Shown here: one piece after another, positions 24,653 to 33,615 of the stretch
How positions within the stretch are numbered: position 1 is the first letter of the stretch
Layout of the letters: each line of letters begins with the position of its first letter
Assembly: GCA_036278735.1 (NCBI GenBank)
Contig: DASUKM010000044.1
Coordinates: 62,001-126,000 of the forward strand
Direction: 5' to 3'
Source: DASUKM01 sp036278735
GTDB lineage: Bacteria > Acidobacteriota > Vicinamibacteria > Vicinamibacterales > 2-12-FULL-66-21
Length of the DNA: 64,000 nucleotides
Made by a program: the position numbers and the translations under genes
The notes under the pieces: model-generated
Told to the model about the DNA's origin: nothing
Databases searched by the model: none
What the model saw: only the letters and a program-made list of their open reading frames with translations

Positions 24653-25609
24653 CTAGGATCGCCGGCTGACGCGCAGCAGCGCCTCGCGCCACCGTGCGGC
24701 GGACGCGAATATGCGCTCGAGCACGTCGTCGTCGGCGGCGAGGCTGGCCCGCATCGCCGTCAGCGTCGCGACGATCGCATCAATCAGGGCGCTGATCTCG
24801 TCGGCGTTCGTGCGCGCGATGTCGCGCCAGATGCCGGCAGGGCTCGACGCCAGCCGCGTCGTGTCCAGCAGGCCCGCGCCGGCCAGCTTCAATCCCTCCT
24901 CGCCGGCCGCGCTGCCGACGACGTCCATCAGCGCCGTGGCGACCAGCTGCGGGAGATGACTGACGGCCGCCGCGATGCGATCGTGCTCGCCGGGTGAGAT
25001 ACGGTACGGCGTCGCGCCGAGCCCGCGCACGAACGCCTCGACGGCGCCGACGCCGGCATCATCGGACGCGGTGAGCGCCCACGGGTGCCCCTGAAAGAGA
25101 TCCGCGCGAGCCGACTCGAGTCCCCCTCGTGAATCCCCCGCGAACGGATGGCCCCCGATGAAGGTGATGTGGGCTGGCATGTCGCGCGCGGCGACGTCCA
25201 TCGCGCGCTTGGTGCTTCCGGTGTCGGTGACGAGCACGGGGCGCGTCACATACGCGGGCAACTCTCGAAGCAGGCCGACGTTCTGCAGCACGGGCGCGGC
25301 GAGCACGACGAGCTCGGCATCGGAGGCCAGCGCCAGCGACTCCCCGGCTTCGTCGGCGATTCCTGCCGCTTTCGCACGCGCCGCAACGGGCGCTTTGTCG
25401 ATGACGACGATCGTGCGCTCCGGCCATCGCGCGCGGGCGGCGAGCGCGATCGACCCGCCGATCAGGCCGCAGCCGGCAATCGCGATCCGCCGAATGTCCC
25501 CACCGGCCTTGTCCTTCGGACTCCCCGACACGCGCGCGGGCTCAGCGCTCCGCCCGCTCGAACGGCTCGGGGCGCCGGCTCGCTCCGATCGCGTGCCCGG
25601 ATCGTTCAC
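24653..25609 (-). CDS. tyrA: Prephenate dehydrogenase
   Basis: 318 residues. The Rossmann motif GCGLIGGSIALAARARW with the following VVIDK acidic residue favours NAD. IGGHPFAGDSRGG contains the conserved substrate His, and HDRIAAAVSHLPQL belongs to the helical dimerisation domain. It oxidises prephenate to 4-hydroxyphenylpyruvate for tyrosine. The first 35 residues are a Ser/Pro/Arg-rich low-complexity extension. No chorismate mutase or ACT domain is fused; mutase is encoded separately at 26807. It starts 6 nt after the DAHP synthase stop from a GTG. Confidence 0.93.
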   Translation of the reverse strand: MNDPGTRSERAGAPSRSSGRSAEPARVSGSPKDKAGGDIRRIAIAGCGLIGGSIALAARARWPERTIVVIDKAPVAARAKAAGIADEAGESLALASDAELVVLAAPVLQNVGLLRELPAYVTRPVLVTDTGSTKRAMDVAARDMPAHITFIGGHPFAGDSRGGLESARADLFQGHPWALTASDDAGVGAVEAFVRGLGATPYRISPGEHDRIAAAVSHLPQLVATALMDVVGSAAGEEGLKLAGAGLLDTTRLASSPAGIWRDIARTNADEISALIDAIVATLTAMRASLAADDDVLERIFASAARWREALLRVSRRS

Positions 25610-25615
25610 CGGCGC

Positions 25616-26665
25616 TCAGAAGGCCCAGCCCCGGCGGGCGACCGGTTCGAGGCAGATGCTGCGCCCGATCGCCGGCGCAATGATGCGCAGCTCGGCCATC
25701 AGGCGATCGAACTGCGCGGGGAACATCGATTGTGCGCCGTCGCTGAGCGCGTGATCGGGATCGCAGTGCACCTCGATCAGCAGGCCGTCGGCGCCGGCCG
25801 CGACCGCGGCGCGCGCCATCGGGGCCACCTTGTCGCGGCGCCCGGTCCCATGGCTCGGGTCCACCAGAATCGGCAGGTGACTCAGCTTCTGGACGACCGG
25901 GATCGCGCAGAGGTCGAGGGTGTTGCGCGTATAGCTCTCGAACGTCCGGATGCCACGCTCGCAGAGGATCACGTCCGTGTTGCCGCCGGCCAGGATGTAT
26001 TCGGCCGAGAGCAGCCACTCCTCGATGGTCGCCGAGATGCCGCGCTTGAGCAGCACCGGTTTGCGCACGTGCCCCAGTTCCCGCAGCAACGTGAAATTCT
26101 GCATGTTGCGCGCGCCGACCTGCAGGATGTCGGCGTAGCGATCGATCGTCTCGAGCTGGCTGATGTCCATGATCTCGGTCACCAGCGCGAGATTGTGGCG
26201 GTCCGCCGCGCTCTTCAGCAGCCGCAGGCCCTCTTCGCCGAGTCCCTGGAAACTGTAGGGACTGCTGCGCGGTTTGAAGGCGCCGCCGCGGAGCACCTTG
26301 GCGCCGGCACGCCTGACGGCCGCCGCCGTCGCCTCGACCTGCTCCTCGTTCTCGGCGGAGCACGGGCCGGCCATGACGATCACCTCGTCGCCGCCGACGC
26401 GCACGTCGCCAATCGTGACGACGGTGTTCTCCTGACGAAACGTGCGGCTGGCGAGCTTGTACGGTTCGGTAATCCGCAGCACTTCCTGCACGCCGTCGAG
26501 CACTTCGACCAGCCGCGGGTCGAACTGCCGCGTGTTGCCGACGGCCCCAAGCACCGTCCGCAGCGCGCCTGTCGATCGGTGCACGTCGAAGCCCATTTCG
26601 ACGAGCTGGGCGATCACTTTCTGCACCTGCTCGTCGGTCGCACGTTCCTGCATCACTACAACCAT
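25616..26665 (-). CDS. aroF: DAHP synthase with N-terminal regulatory domain
   Basis: 349 residues. It condenses phosphoenolpyruvate and erythrose-4-phosphate in the first step of the shikimate pathway. The N-terminal 70 residues (VQKVIAQLVEMGFDVHRSTGALRTVLGAVG) form a ferredoxin-like domain of the Thermotoga type, which in that family mediates Tyr/Phe feedback. The KDO8P/DAHP barrel shows VMAGPCSAEN, RGGAFKPRSSPYSFQG, DPSHGTGRRDKV and EVHCDPDHALSDGAQ. It has AGGA 8 nt before the ATG and a TAGAAT -10 further up, so it begins a transcription unit with tyrA separate from the trp operon. Confidence 0.95.
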   Translation of the reverse strand: MVVVMQERATDEQVQKVIAQLVEMGFDVHRSTGALRTVLGAVGNTRQFDPRLVEVLDGVQEVLRITEPYKLASRTFRQENTVVTIGDVRVGGDEVIVMAGPCSAENEEQVEATAAAVRRAGAKVLRGGAFKPRSSPYSFQGLGEEGLRLLKSAADRHNLALVTEIMDISQLETIDRYADILQVGARNMQNFTLLRELGHVRKPVLLKRGISATIEEWLLSAEYILAGGNTDVILCERGIRTFESYTRNTLDLCAIPVVQKLSHLPILVDPSHGTGRRDKVAPMARAAVAAGADGLLIEVHCDPDHALSDGAQSMFPAQFDRLMAELRIIAPAIGRSICLEPVARRGWAF

Positions 26666-26748
26666 GGCTGTTTCCTGTTCGATCTATTCATTCTACCGAC
26701 ACCGTCGTCTCGTTGGCGACAGGGAGTCTCGAGTACGTTCAGGATTCC

Positions 26749-26790
26749 GGGTTCAGGGTTCGGAGTCGGGTTCAGGGTTCCGAGTCGGGT
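26749..26790. repeat. GGGTTC-type direct repeats between chorismate mutase and DAHP synthase
   Basis: Two 19-bp copies (GGGTTCAGGGTTC, then G or C, then GAGTC) at 26749-26767 and 26768-26786, plus a partial third. Each contains two 7-bp GGGTTCN units. The 141-nt gap also holds the aroF promoter. Similar GGGTTC/GAACCC units occur at 44258-44290 and 56009-56184. Confidence 0.65.
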
Positions 26791-26806
26791 TGAACGCGGA
26801 ACCCGG

Positions 26807-27118
26807 TCATTCGCGAACGCTTTCAGGGCTCGCGCCCTCCTGCCCGTCGGCAATCCGTTCCAGCCGCCGCGCCTCGTCGATAATGCGCTCGAAGAGCCGC
26901 CGTACGGCGGCGGCGTCGAGCGGACCCGTGTTCACGCGGGCCACGTGGTCCAGCACGGCGGTCTCGCGGGTCGGCTGGTAAATCTCGAGCCCGGCGTGCC
27001 GCTTCACACGCCCGATCTCCAGCGCGCAGGCGGACCGCGCGTTCAGCAGCCGCACCAGGTGCTCGTCGATCAGATCGATCCGCCGGCGAAGGTCGTCCAT
27101 GGGCTCCGTGCCGGTCAT
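26807..27118 (-). CDS. Chorismate mutase (AroQ type)
   Basis: 103 residues: a free-standing all-helical AroQ mutase converting chorismate to prephenate. Characteristic residues: MDDLRRRIDLIDEHLVRLL (catalytic Arg), EIGRVKRHAG (catalytic Arg/Lys), YQPTRETAVLDHV and the C-terminal helix RRLFERIIDEARRLE. It is the last gene of the aro-trp operon; the ATG overlaps the trpA stop (ATGA). Its product feeds TyrA and phenylalanine synthesis, so the operon serves all three aromatic amino acids. Confidence 0.92.
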   Translation of the reverse strand: MTGTEPMDDLRRRIDLIDEHLVRLLNARSACALEIGRVKRHAGLEIYQPTRETAVLDHVARVNTGPLDAAAVRRLFERIIDEARRLERIADGQEGASPESVRE

Positions 27119-27903
27119 GCCTCCCCCCTCAACCAGCGCACGTACGCGCCGGCCCGCACGTCGGCCCCCTGCGGCTGCCGGCCGACGACTTCGACGAGTC
27201 CGCTGCCGACGACGGCGGCATCCGCCCAGCGCGTGACCTGCGCGACGTGATCGGGATGCGAGATGCCGAAGCCGACAGCAATCGGCAGCGGCGTGCGGGC
27301 GCGGACCCGCCGCACGAGCGCTTCGACGTCGGCGGCCATCTCGGTCCGGGCGCCGGTGACGCCGAGCCGCGAAATGACATAGAGAAACCCGCGCCCGAGC
27401 GCCGCCGCCTGGTCGAGGCGGGCATCCGTCGTGGTCGGGCTCAGAAGGAAAATCGGATCGATGCCCGCCGCGACGACCCGATCGCGAAACGGTCCGGCCT
27501 CCTCGATCGGCAGATCCAGCACGAGGACGCCGTCGACTCCGGCGCGTGCCGCGGCGTCGACGAACGCGGCCTCGCCGAACCGCACGATCGGGTTCGCATA
27601 CGTGAACAGCACGACGGGCGCCGTCAGCCGATCGCGCACCGACCGGATCATCTCCAGCGTCCGGCGGAGCGTCGTCCCGCCCGCGAGCGCCCGTTCGGAG
27701 GCGCGCTGGATCACCGGGCCGTCGGCGAGCGGATCGGAAAACGGCACGCCAACTTCCAACACGTTCGCGCCCGCCTCGCACAAGGCGACGAGAATGCCGG
27801 CGGTCGAGGGCAGGTCGGGGTCGCCCGCCGTGACGTAGGTCACCAGGCCCGGCGTTGCCGTGTCCCGGAGCTTCGCGAACGTCTGCGCGAGACGGCCGCT
27901 CAT
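27115..27903 (-). CDS. trpA: Tryptophan synthase alpha chain
   Basis: 262 residues, TIM barrel. Catalytic Glu and Asp are in NVLEVGVPFSDPLADGPVIQ. The phosphate-binding loops VGFGISHPDHV and VVGSGLVEVV are present. It releases indole from indole-3-glycerol phosphate and channels it to TrpB. Start and stop both overlap neighbours by ATGA (trpB upstream, chorismate mutase downstream). Confidence 0.96.
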   Translation of the reverse strand: MSGRLAQTFAKLRDTATPGLVTYVTAGDPDLPSTAGILVALCEAGANVLEVGVPFSDPLADGPVIQRASERALAGGTTLRRTLEMIRSVRDRLTAPVVLFTYANPIVRFGEAAFVDAAARAGVDGVLVLDLPIEEAGPFRDRVVAAGIDPIFLLSPTTTDARLDQAAALGRGFLYVISRLGVTGARTEMAADVEALVRRVRARTPLPIAVGFGISHPDHVAQVTRWADAAVVGSGLVEVVGRQPQGADVRAGAYVRWLRGEA

Positions 27904-29129
27904 CGGACGGCTCCCGCCGCAGGATTGATGAGCGCCTGCACGCTCGCGACGTCCTTGTCGCCGCGGCCGGAGAGGTTCACGAGCAGGATGCTGTCGCGAG
28001 GCATCGAGGGGGCCAGACGGCAGGCGTGCGCGACGGCGTGCGCTGATTCGAGCGCGGGCAGAATCCCCTCTTCGCGCGCGAGCCGCTGAAACGCCTCGAG
28101 CGCCGCGGCGTCGTCGATCCAGGTGTACTCCGCGCGTCCCTGCTCGCGCAGCCAGGCATGCTCCGGCCCGACGGCAGCGTAGTCGAGCCCGGCCGAGATC
28201 GAATGCGTCGGTTCGATGTTGCCGTCGGCGTCCTGCAGGACGAAGCTGCGCGTCCCCTGCAGAATTCCCGTACTGCCGCCCGCGAAGCGCGCCGCGTGTT
28301 CGCCGGCCCGGATGCCGCGTCCCCCCGCTTCGACCCCGATCAGGCGGACGGACGCGTCGGGGATGAAGGCGTCGAAGATGCCGAGCGCGTTGCTGCCCCC
28401 GCCGATGCACGCGACGATCGCGTCGGGCAGACGGCCGGCGGCGGCCAGACACTGCTCGCGTGCTTCGCGGCCGATCACCGACTGGAATTCCCGCACCATG
28501 AGCGGGTAGGGATGCGGTCCGAGCACCGACCCGAGGAGGTAATACGTGCGGGTCACGTTCGTCACCCAGTCCCGCATGGCCTCGTTGATCGCGTCCTTCA
28601 ACGTGCGGGCGCCGGCGTCCACTTGCGCGACTTCGGCGCCGAGCACGCGCATGCGGAAGACGTTCAGCGCCTGGCGCGCCATGTCTTCGGCGCCCATGTA
28701 GACGCGGCACTCGAGGCCCAGAAGCGCGCAGGCCGTCGCGCTGGCGACGCCGTGCTGCCCTGCGCCGGTCTCGGCGACGACGCGCGGCTTGCCCATGCGG
28801 CGCGCCAGCAGCGCCTGCCCGAGGGCGTTGTTGATCTTGTGCGCGCCGGTGTGCGCCAGGTCTTCGCGCTTCAGGAATACGCGCGCGCCGCCGAGCGACG
28901 CGCTCAGACGGCGTGCCTCGTACAGCGGCGTCGGCCGGCCGACGTAGTCGCGCAGCAGCCGCGACAGCTCGTCGCGGAAGCCGGGATCCTGACGCGCGTC
29001 GAAGTAGGCCTGCTGCAGCTCGTCGATCGGGGCCACGAGCGTCTCGGGCACGAAGCGGCCGCCGTAGGCGCCGAAGTAGCCGCGCGCGTCCGGGTCGCGC
29101 AGGCCGAAGGCCGGGGTCACAGTACTCAT
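27900..29129 (-). CDS. trpB: Tryptophan synthase beta chain
   Basis: 409 residues, the TrpB1 type that pairs with TrpA. The PLP Lys is in HTGAHKINNALGQ, the phosphate loop is CIGGGSNALG, and GAYGGRFVPETL near the N-terminus is the typical start of the family. The COMM region and C-terminal LVNLSGRGDKD are intact. It overlaps trpF and trpA by ATGA. Confidence 0.97.
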   Translation of the reverse strand: MSTVTPAFGLRDPDARGYFGAYGGRFVPETLVAPIDELQQAYFDARQDPGFRDELSRLLRDYVGRPTPLYEARRLSASLGGARVFLKREDLAHTGAHKINNALGQALLARRMGKPRVVAETGAGQHGVASATACALLGLECRVYMGAEDMARQALNVFRMRVLGAEVAQVDAGARTLKDAINEAMRDWVTNVTRTYYLLGSVLGPHPYPLMVREFQSVIGREAREQCLAAAGRLPDAIVACIGGGSNALGIFDAFIPDASVRLIGVEAGGRGIRAGEHAARFAGGSTGILQGTRSFVLQDADGNIEPTHSISAGLDYAAVGPEHAWLREQGRAEYTWIDDAAALEAFQRLAREEGILPALESAHAVAHACRLAPSMPRDSILLVNLSGRGDKDVASVQALINPAAGAVR

Positions 29130-29740
29130 ACGCGTTCCAGCGCCGCGAACAGCGCGCGCAGCTTTTCGGGATCCTTCCGGCCCGGCGACGATTCCACGCC
29201 GGACGACAGGTCGATGGCGTAAGGAGACACGGCGGCGATCGCCGCGGCGACGTTGCCGGCGTGCAGGCCGCCCGACAGGATGACGCGACGTCGGGCGGCG
29301 ATCGCCGCGGCGACGGTCCAGTCGATCGCCCGGCCCGTTCCGCCGCGGTCGCCGGGATCGCGCGCGTCGAGCAGCACGGTCGTCCCGGGCGGCACGGCCT
29401 CGGCCGCCACCGCATCCGCCGGGCCGCCGATCCCGACGCTCTTGATCACGCGGTACGGCAAGTCCGCGTAGTCCTCCGGCCGCTCGTCGCCGTGAAGCTG
29501 AACGGCCTCCAGCCTGACCAGTTCCGCGACGTGCCTGACGTAGCTCGCCGGCTGGTTGACGAACACGCCGACCGCCGGCAGAAACGGCGGCAGTTCGCAG
29601 ACGATCTCGCGTGCGTCCTGCGGATCGACGAAGCGGGGGCTCTGCGGCCAGAACACGAACCCGATCGCCGACGCGCCGAGCGAGGCGGCGAGCCGGGCGT
29701 CCTCGGCTCGTGTGATGCCGCAGATCTTCGTCGGAATCAT
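29126..29740 (-). CDS. trpF: Phosphoribosylanthranilate isomerase
   Basis: 204 residues, TIM barrel. The catalytic Cys is in TKICGITR and the catalytic Asp in TVLLDARDP. Also present are VQLHGDE and the phosphate site LSGGLHAGNV with DLSSGVESSPGRKD at the end. It is a monofunctional gene, not fused to trpC. It overlaps trpC and trpB by ATGA. Confidence 0.96.
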   Translation of the reverse strand: MIPTKICGITRAEDARLAASLGASAIGFVFWPQSPRFVDPQDAREIVCELPPFLPAVGVFVNQPASYVRHVAELVRLEAVQLHGDERPEDYADLPYRVIKSVGIGGPADAVAAEAVPPGTTVLLDARDPGDRGGTGRAIDWTVAAAIAARRRVILSGGLHAGNVAAAIAAVSPYAIDLSSGVESSPGRKDPEKLRALFAALERV

Positions 29741-30540
29741 GCCGGGCTCCCCCTCAGCCGCCGGAGCGCCTCTCCGGGATCGGCCTCGACGATGAGGCGC
29801 TCCCCCACGAGAAAGGCGTCATAGCCGATCTCCTGGAGGCGATGCAGGTCGCCGCTGGCGCGCAGGCCGCTCTCCGCCACGCGTGTAATGGATGCCGGCA
29901 CCGCGTGCGCGACAGCGTCGTGCACGGCGGGATCGACGCTCAGCGTCCGCAGATTGCGGCTGTTGACGCCCACGATGGCCGCGCCGGCATCGATCGCGCG
30001 CTGCGCCTCGACGGTGTCGTGGACCTCGACGAGTACGGCAAGGTCGGCCGACGCCGCCTCGCGCAGGAGCCGCGCAAGCTCTTCCCGGGACAGCGCGGCG
30101 ACGATCAGCAGCACCGCGTCGGCTCCGGCCGCGGCGGCTTCGTGGACCTGATACGCCGAGCAGATGAAGTCCTTGCGCAGCAGCGGCACCGAGACCGCCG
30201 ACCGGACGACCCGCAAATCGTCCAGGCTGCCGTCGAAAAACGTCGGCTCGGTCAGGACGGAAATGGCGGCCGCTCCGGCGGCGGCGTACGACGCGGCATG
30301 TGCCGCGGGCCGGTAATCGGCCCGTAATACGCCGCGCGACGGCGATCGCCGCTTGCACTCGGCGATCACGCGCGGCGCCCGGCCGTCTCGAAGCGCGGCC
30401 GCGAACGCCGCCGCGCCCCGACGTCCGGGGGCCGGCTCCAGCCGGGCGACGGGGACTCGCGCCTGCCGGATTTCCACGGCGCGCCGCGTGGCCGCGAGGA
30501 TCGTCGCGAGCAGATCCGGAGCCGCAGGGGCGGACATCAT
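29737..30540 (-). CDS. trpC: Indole-3-glycerol phosphate synthase
   Basis: 267 residues, TIM barrel. Catalytic residues are in AECKRRSPSRGVL (Glu, Lys), LRKDFICSAYQV (Lys) and GVNSRNLRTL (Asn). It closes the indole ring from carboxyphenylaminodeoxyribulose phosphate. The ATG at 30540 gives an exact ATGA overlap with the trpD stop, which is why the first of two adjacent Met codons is chosen. Confidence 0.96.
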   Translation of the reverse strand: MMSAPAAPDLLATILAATRRAVEIRQARVPVARLEPAPGRRGAAAFAAALRDGRAPRVIAECKRRSPSRGVLRADYRPAAHAASYAAAGAAAISVLTEPTFFDGSLDDLRVVRSAVSVPLLRKDFICSAYQVHEAAAAGADAVLLIVAALSREELARLLREAASADLAVLVEVHDTVEAQRAIDAGAAIVGVNSRNLRTLSVDPAVHDAVAHAVPASITRVAESGLRASGDLHRLQEIGYDAFLVGERLIVEADPGEALRRLRGSPA

Positions 30541-31565
30541 GCCGTCGCCGCCTCCCCGGCATTCGATTCGGCCACCAGCGCGTCGAGCGCGCTCGCGGCC
30601 GCGCCGGAATCGAGGGCGCCGGCCGCCGCCGTCATCCCATCGGCCATCGACGACGTCCGGCCGGCAATCAACAGTGAGGCGGCGGCGTTGAAGAGCACGA
30701 TGTCGCGCGGCGCCCCTCCCTCCCCTTCCAGAATGCGGCGGGCGATCCGGACGTTGTCGGCGACGTCCCCTCCGCGCAGCGCCGCGGCGGACGCGCGCGG
30801 CAGGCCGACATCGGAGGGATGCAGGTAGAACGTGTTCACCGCCCCGTTGCGGCACTCCGAGACCTTCGTGTAGCCGGTCGTCGAGATCTCGTCGAGGCCA
30901 TCCGCGCCGTGCACGACCCACGCGCGCTCGGCGCCCAGGATCGCGAGCGACCGGGCGACCAGTTCGGTCAGCTCCGGGCGCGGCACCCCCACGAGCTGCC
31001 GCGCCGCCCCGGCCGGATTCGTCAGCGGCCCCAGCAGATTGAAGGCGGTCCGGACGCCCAGCTCGTGCCGTGTCTGCGCGACGTGCTTCATGGACGGGTG
31101 AAACGTCTGGGCGAACAGGAACGCGATGTGCGCGTGCTCGAGGCAGCGGTGCGCGACGACGGGCGGCGCCGCGATCCGGACGCCGAGTGCCTCGAACAGA
31201 TCCGCGCTGCCGCACCGGCTCGACGCGCTGCGGTTGCCGTGTTTCGCCACGCGCAGGCCGCATCCGGCCAGGACGAGAGCCGTCACGGTCGACACGTTGA
31301 AGGTCCCCGACCGATCGCCGCCGGTGCCGCACGTGTCGAACACATCGGGCACCTGCGCGGGCAACGCCGTCGCGCGCTCCCGCATCACGCGCGCGAACCC
31401 GACGATCTCGGCCGGCCGCTCCCCTTTCATCGCGAGCCCGATCAGCAGGGCCGCGATCTGGGAGGGCTGCGCCCGGCCATCCATGATGGTCTCCATCGCG
31501 GCCGCCGCTTCCTCCACCGTGAGGTCCTGCCGGCGCTGCAGCTTGTCGATCAATCCTGTGAACAC
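30537..31565 (-). CDS. trpD: Anthranilate phosphoribosyltransferase
   Basis: 342 residues from a GTG (31565) that overlaps the trpG end by 16 nt. Motifs: DTCGTGGDRSGTFNVST (PRPP binding), KHGNRSASSRCGSADLFEALG and FNLLGPLTNPA. The N-terminal helical bundle (IDKLQRRQDLTVEEAAAAME) is typical. Longer upstream readings run through trpG in another frame and are rejected. It is not fused to trpG as in enteric bacteria. Confidence 0.95.
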   Translation of the reverse strand: MFTGLIDKLQRRQDLTVEEAAAAMETIMDGRAQPSQIAALLIGLAMKGERPAEIVGFARVMRERATALPAQVPDVFDTCGTGGDRSGTFNVSTVTALVLAGCGLRVAKHGNRSASSRCGSADLFEALGVRIAAPPVVAHRCLEHAHIAFLFAQTFHPSMKHVAQTRHELGVRTAFNLLGPLTNPAGAARQLVGVPRPELTELVARSLAILGAERAWVVHGADGLDEISTTGYTKVSECRNGAVNTFYLHPSDVGLPRASAAALRGGDVADNVRIARRILEGEGGAPRDIVLFNAAASLLIAGRTSSMADGMTAAAGALDSGAAASALDALVAESNAGEAATA

Positions 31566-32125
31566 ACCAGCTCCACGAAATTCTGCAGAATCCGCCGCCC
31601 CTCCCCCGTCAGGACCGACTCGGGATGGAATTGCACGCCGTGCACCGGCCAGCGGCGATGCCGCAGCCCCATGACGATGCCGTCCTCGGTGTGCGCGCTC
31701 GCCTCCAGTTCCGGCGGCAGGTCCGGCGACACGACGAGCGAGTGATACCGGCCGGCCACGAACGGCTGCGACACCCCCGCGAACACGCCACGCGCATCGT
31801 GCACGACGCGCGACGTCTTGCCGTGCATCAGCGACGGCGCCGCCACGACGGCGCCGCCGAACGCGGCGCCAATCGCCTGGTGCCCGAGGCACACCCCGAG
31901 CACCGGGACGCGTGGTCCAAAACAGCGGATCGCCTCGATGCTGATCCCCGCGTGCTCGGGCCGGCCCGGTCCGGGCGACACGACGATGTGAGAGGGCGCG
32001 AGCGCCTCCACCTCGCCGATCGTGATCTCGTCGTTGCGCCGGACGAGCGGCGCGTGTCCCAGCTCGCCCAGATACTGCGCGAGGTTGAACGTGAACGAGT
32101 CGTAGTTGTCGATCAGCAGGACCAT
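31550..32125 (-). CDS. trpG: Anthranilate synthase glutaminase component
   Basis: 191 residues, class I glutamine amidotransferase. The nucleophile Cys is in PVLGVCLGHQAIG, with His and Glu in VHGVQFHPESV. It supplies ammonia to TrpE and could serve 4-amino-4-deoxychorismate synthase too, as no separate pabA is in the window. Five bases separate it from the trpE stop. Confidence 0.95.
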   Translation of the reverse strand: MVLLIDNYDSFTFNLAQYLGELGHAPLVRRNDEITIGEVEALAPSHIVVSPGPGRPEHAGISIEAIRCFGPRVPVLGVCLGHQAIGAAFGGAVVAAPSLMHGKTSRVVHDARGVFAGVSQPFVAGRYHSLVVSPDLPPELEASAHTEDGIVMGLRHRRWPVHGVQFHPESVLTGEGRRILQNFVELVCSQD

Positions 32126-32130
32126 GGTCG

Positions 32131-33615
32131 CTACAGTTCGGTTTCCGCCATCTCGATCGCCTGCAGCAGGGCGCGCGCCTTGTCGCGCGTCTCCTGGTAC
32201 TCCGCCGCCGGATCCGAGTCGGCCACGATCCCGGCGCCCGCCTGCACGCGTGCGCGCCCGTCGCGAATGGTGATCGTCCGGATCGCAATGCAGAAATCGA
32301 GGTTGCCGGCGAAGTCGATGTAGCCCACCGCCCCCGCGTACAAATCGCGCCGGGTCGGTTCGAGCCCCGCCAGGATCTGCATCGCGCGGATCTTCGGCGC
32401 GCCCGACACCGTCCCGGCCGGGAAGCAGGCCACCAGCGCGTCGAGGCGATCGCGGTCGTCGGCCAGTTGCCCTTCGACCGTCGAGACCAGGTGCATCACG
32501 TGCGAGTAGCGTTCGAGCGCCATGTACTGCGGCACCTTGACGCTGCCGAACGAGGACACCCGGCCCACGTCGTTGCGTCCGAGGTCGACCAGCATCACGT
32601 GCTCGGCGCGCTCCTTCTCGTTCCGTTTCAGCTCCTCGGCCAGCCGCAGGTCCTCGTCGTCGTCGTGGCCGCGCGGCCGCGTCCCGGCAATCGGATGGGT
32701 CTCGACGCGGCGCCCTTCGACGCGCACGAGCATCTCCGGCGACGAGCCGACGATCGCGAGGCCTCCCATGCGGATGAAGTACATGTACGGCGACGGGTTG
32801 ACGTGCCGCAGCGCGCGATAGATGGTGAACGGCTCCGCGTCGACGTCCATCTCGAACCGCTGCGACAGCACCGCCTGATACACGTCGCCGGCGGCGATAT
32901 GGTCCTTGATCGTCCGCACGCCCGACTCGAACGTGTCGCGCGTCACGTTGGACGCGACGACCGGCGCGCTGCGGGCCGCCGGCTCGGCGTGCGACAGCCC
33001 GCGCTCGAGCTCCCGCTCCAGGAACTGGATCTTGGCGCAGGCGAACTGGTACAGCGCGTCCAGATCCTCACCCGGCGTCACGCGGGCGTTGGCGACGACG
33101 AGGATGCGGTGTTTGACGTGATCGAAGGCGAGCACCGTATCGAACAGCATGAACCCGGCATCGTCTTCCGCGGAGGGCGCCCAGTCGGCGCTCTGCCACG
33201 CGTCGAGCAGGGCCGGCTCGAAGCGGACGGCGGCATCGTAGCCGATGAATCCGACCGCTCCGCCGGTGAAGCGCGGCAGACCGGGGACGGACGGCGCGCG
33301 GAACTCCGCCATGAGGCGGCGCAGCACCGGGATGAAGGCCTCGCCGGTTTCGGTCGTAACGCCCGAGCGATCCAGCGTCGTCCGACCGCCGCGCGACCGC
33401 AGCACGAGAAAGGGATCCTTGCCGAGAAACGAGTAACGCGCGATCCGTTCGCCGCCTTCGACGCTCTCGAACAGGAACGCATAGTCGGAGTGCTCGGCAA
33501 TCTTCAGGAACGCGGTGACCGGCGTCAGCAGGTCCGCCATGATCTCCTTCACGACCGGCACGAACGTGCCGCGGCGCGACAGATCCGCAAACTCCTCGAA
33601 CGTCGTCTGCTTCAT
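32131..33615 (-). CDS. trpE: Anthranilate synthase component I
   Basis: 494 residues, chorismate-binding enzyme. The N-terminal segment AFLFESVEGGERIARYSFLG keeps the Ser of the tryptophan feedback site (LLES in enteric TrpE, LFES here), so allosteric inhibition is likely in addition to attenuation. The catalytic part shows HPIAGTRPRG, LVDLGRNDVGRVS, CFPAGTVSGAPKIRAM and VQAGAGIVADSDP. It makes anthranilate from chorismate with TrpG. The ATG overlaps the aroDE stop (ATGA). Confidence 0.96.
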   Translation of the reverse strand: MKQTTFEEFADLSRRGTFVPVVKEIMADLLTPVTAFLKIAEHSDYAFLFESVEGGERIARYSFLGKDPFLVLRSRGGRTTLDRSGVTTETGEAFIPVLRRLMAEFRAPSVPGLPRFTGGAVGFIGYDAAVRFEPALLDAWQSADWAPSAEDDAGFMLFDTVLAFDHVKHRILVVANARVTPGEDLDALYQFACAKIQFLERELERGLSHAEPAARSAPVVASNVTRDTFESGVRTIKDHIAAGDVYQAVLSQRFEMDVDAEPFTIYRALRHVNPSPYMYFIRMGGLAIVGSSPEMLVRVEGRRVETHPIAGTRPRGHDDDEDLRLAEELKRNEKERAEHVMLVDLGRNDVGRVSSFGSVKVPQYMALERYSHVMHLVSTVEGQLADDRDRLDALVACFPAGTVSGAPKIRAMQILAGLEPTRRDLYAGAVGYIDFAGNLDFCIAIRTITIRDGRARVQAGAGIVADSDPAAEYQETRDKARALLQAIEMAETEL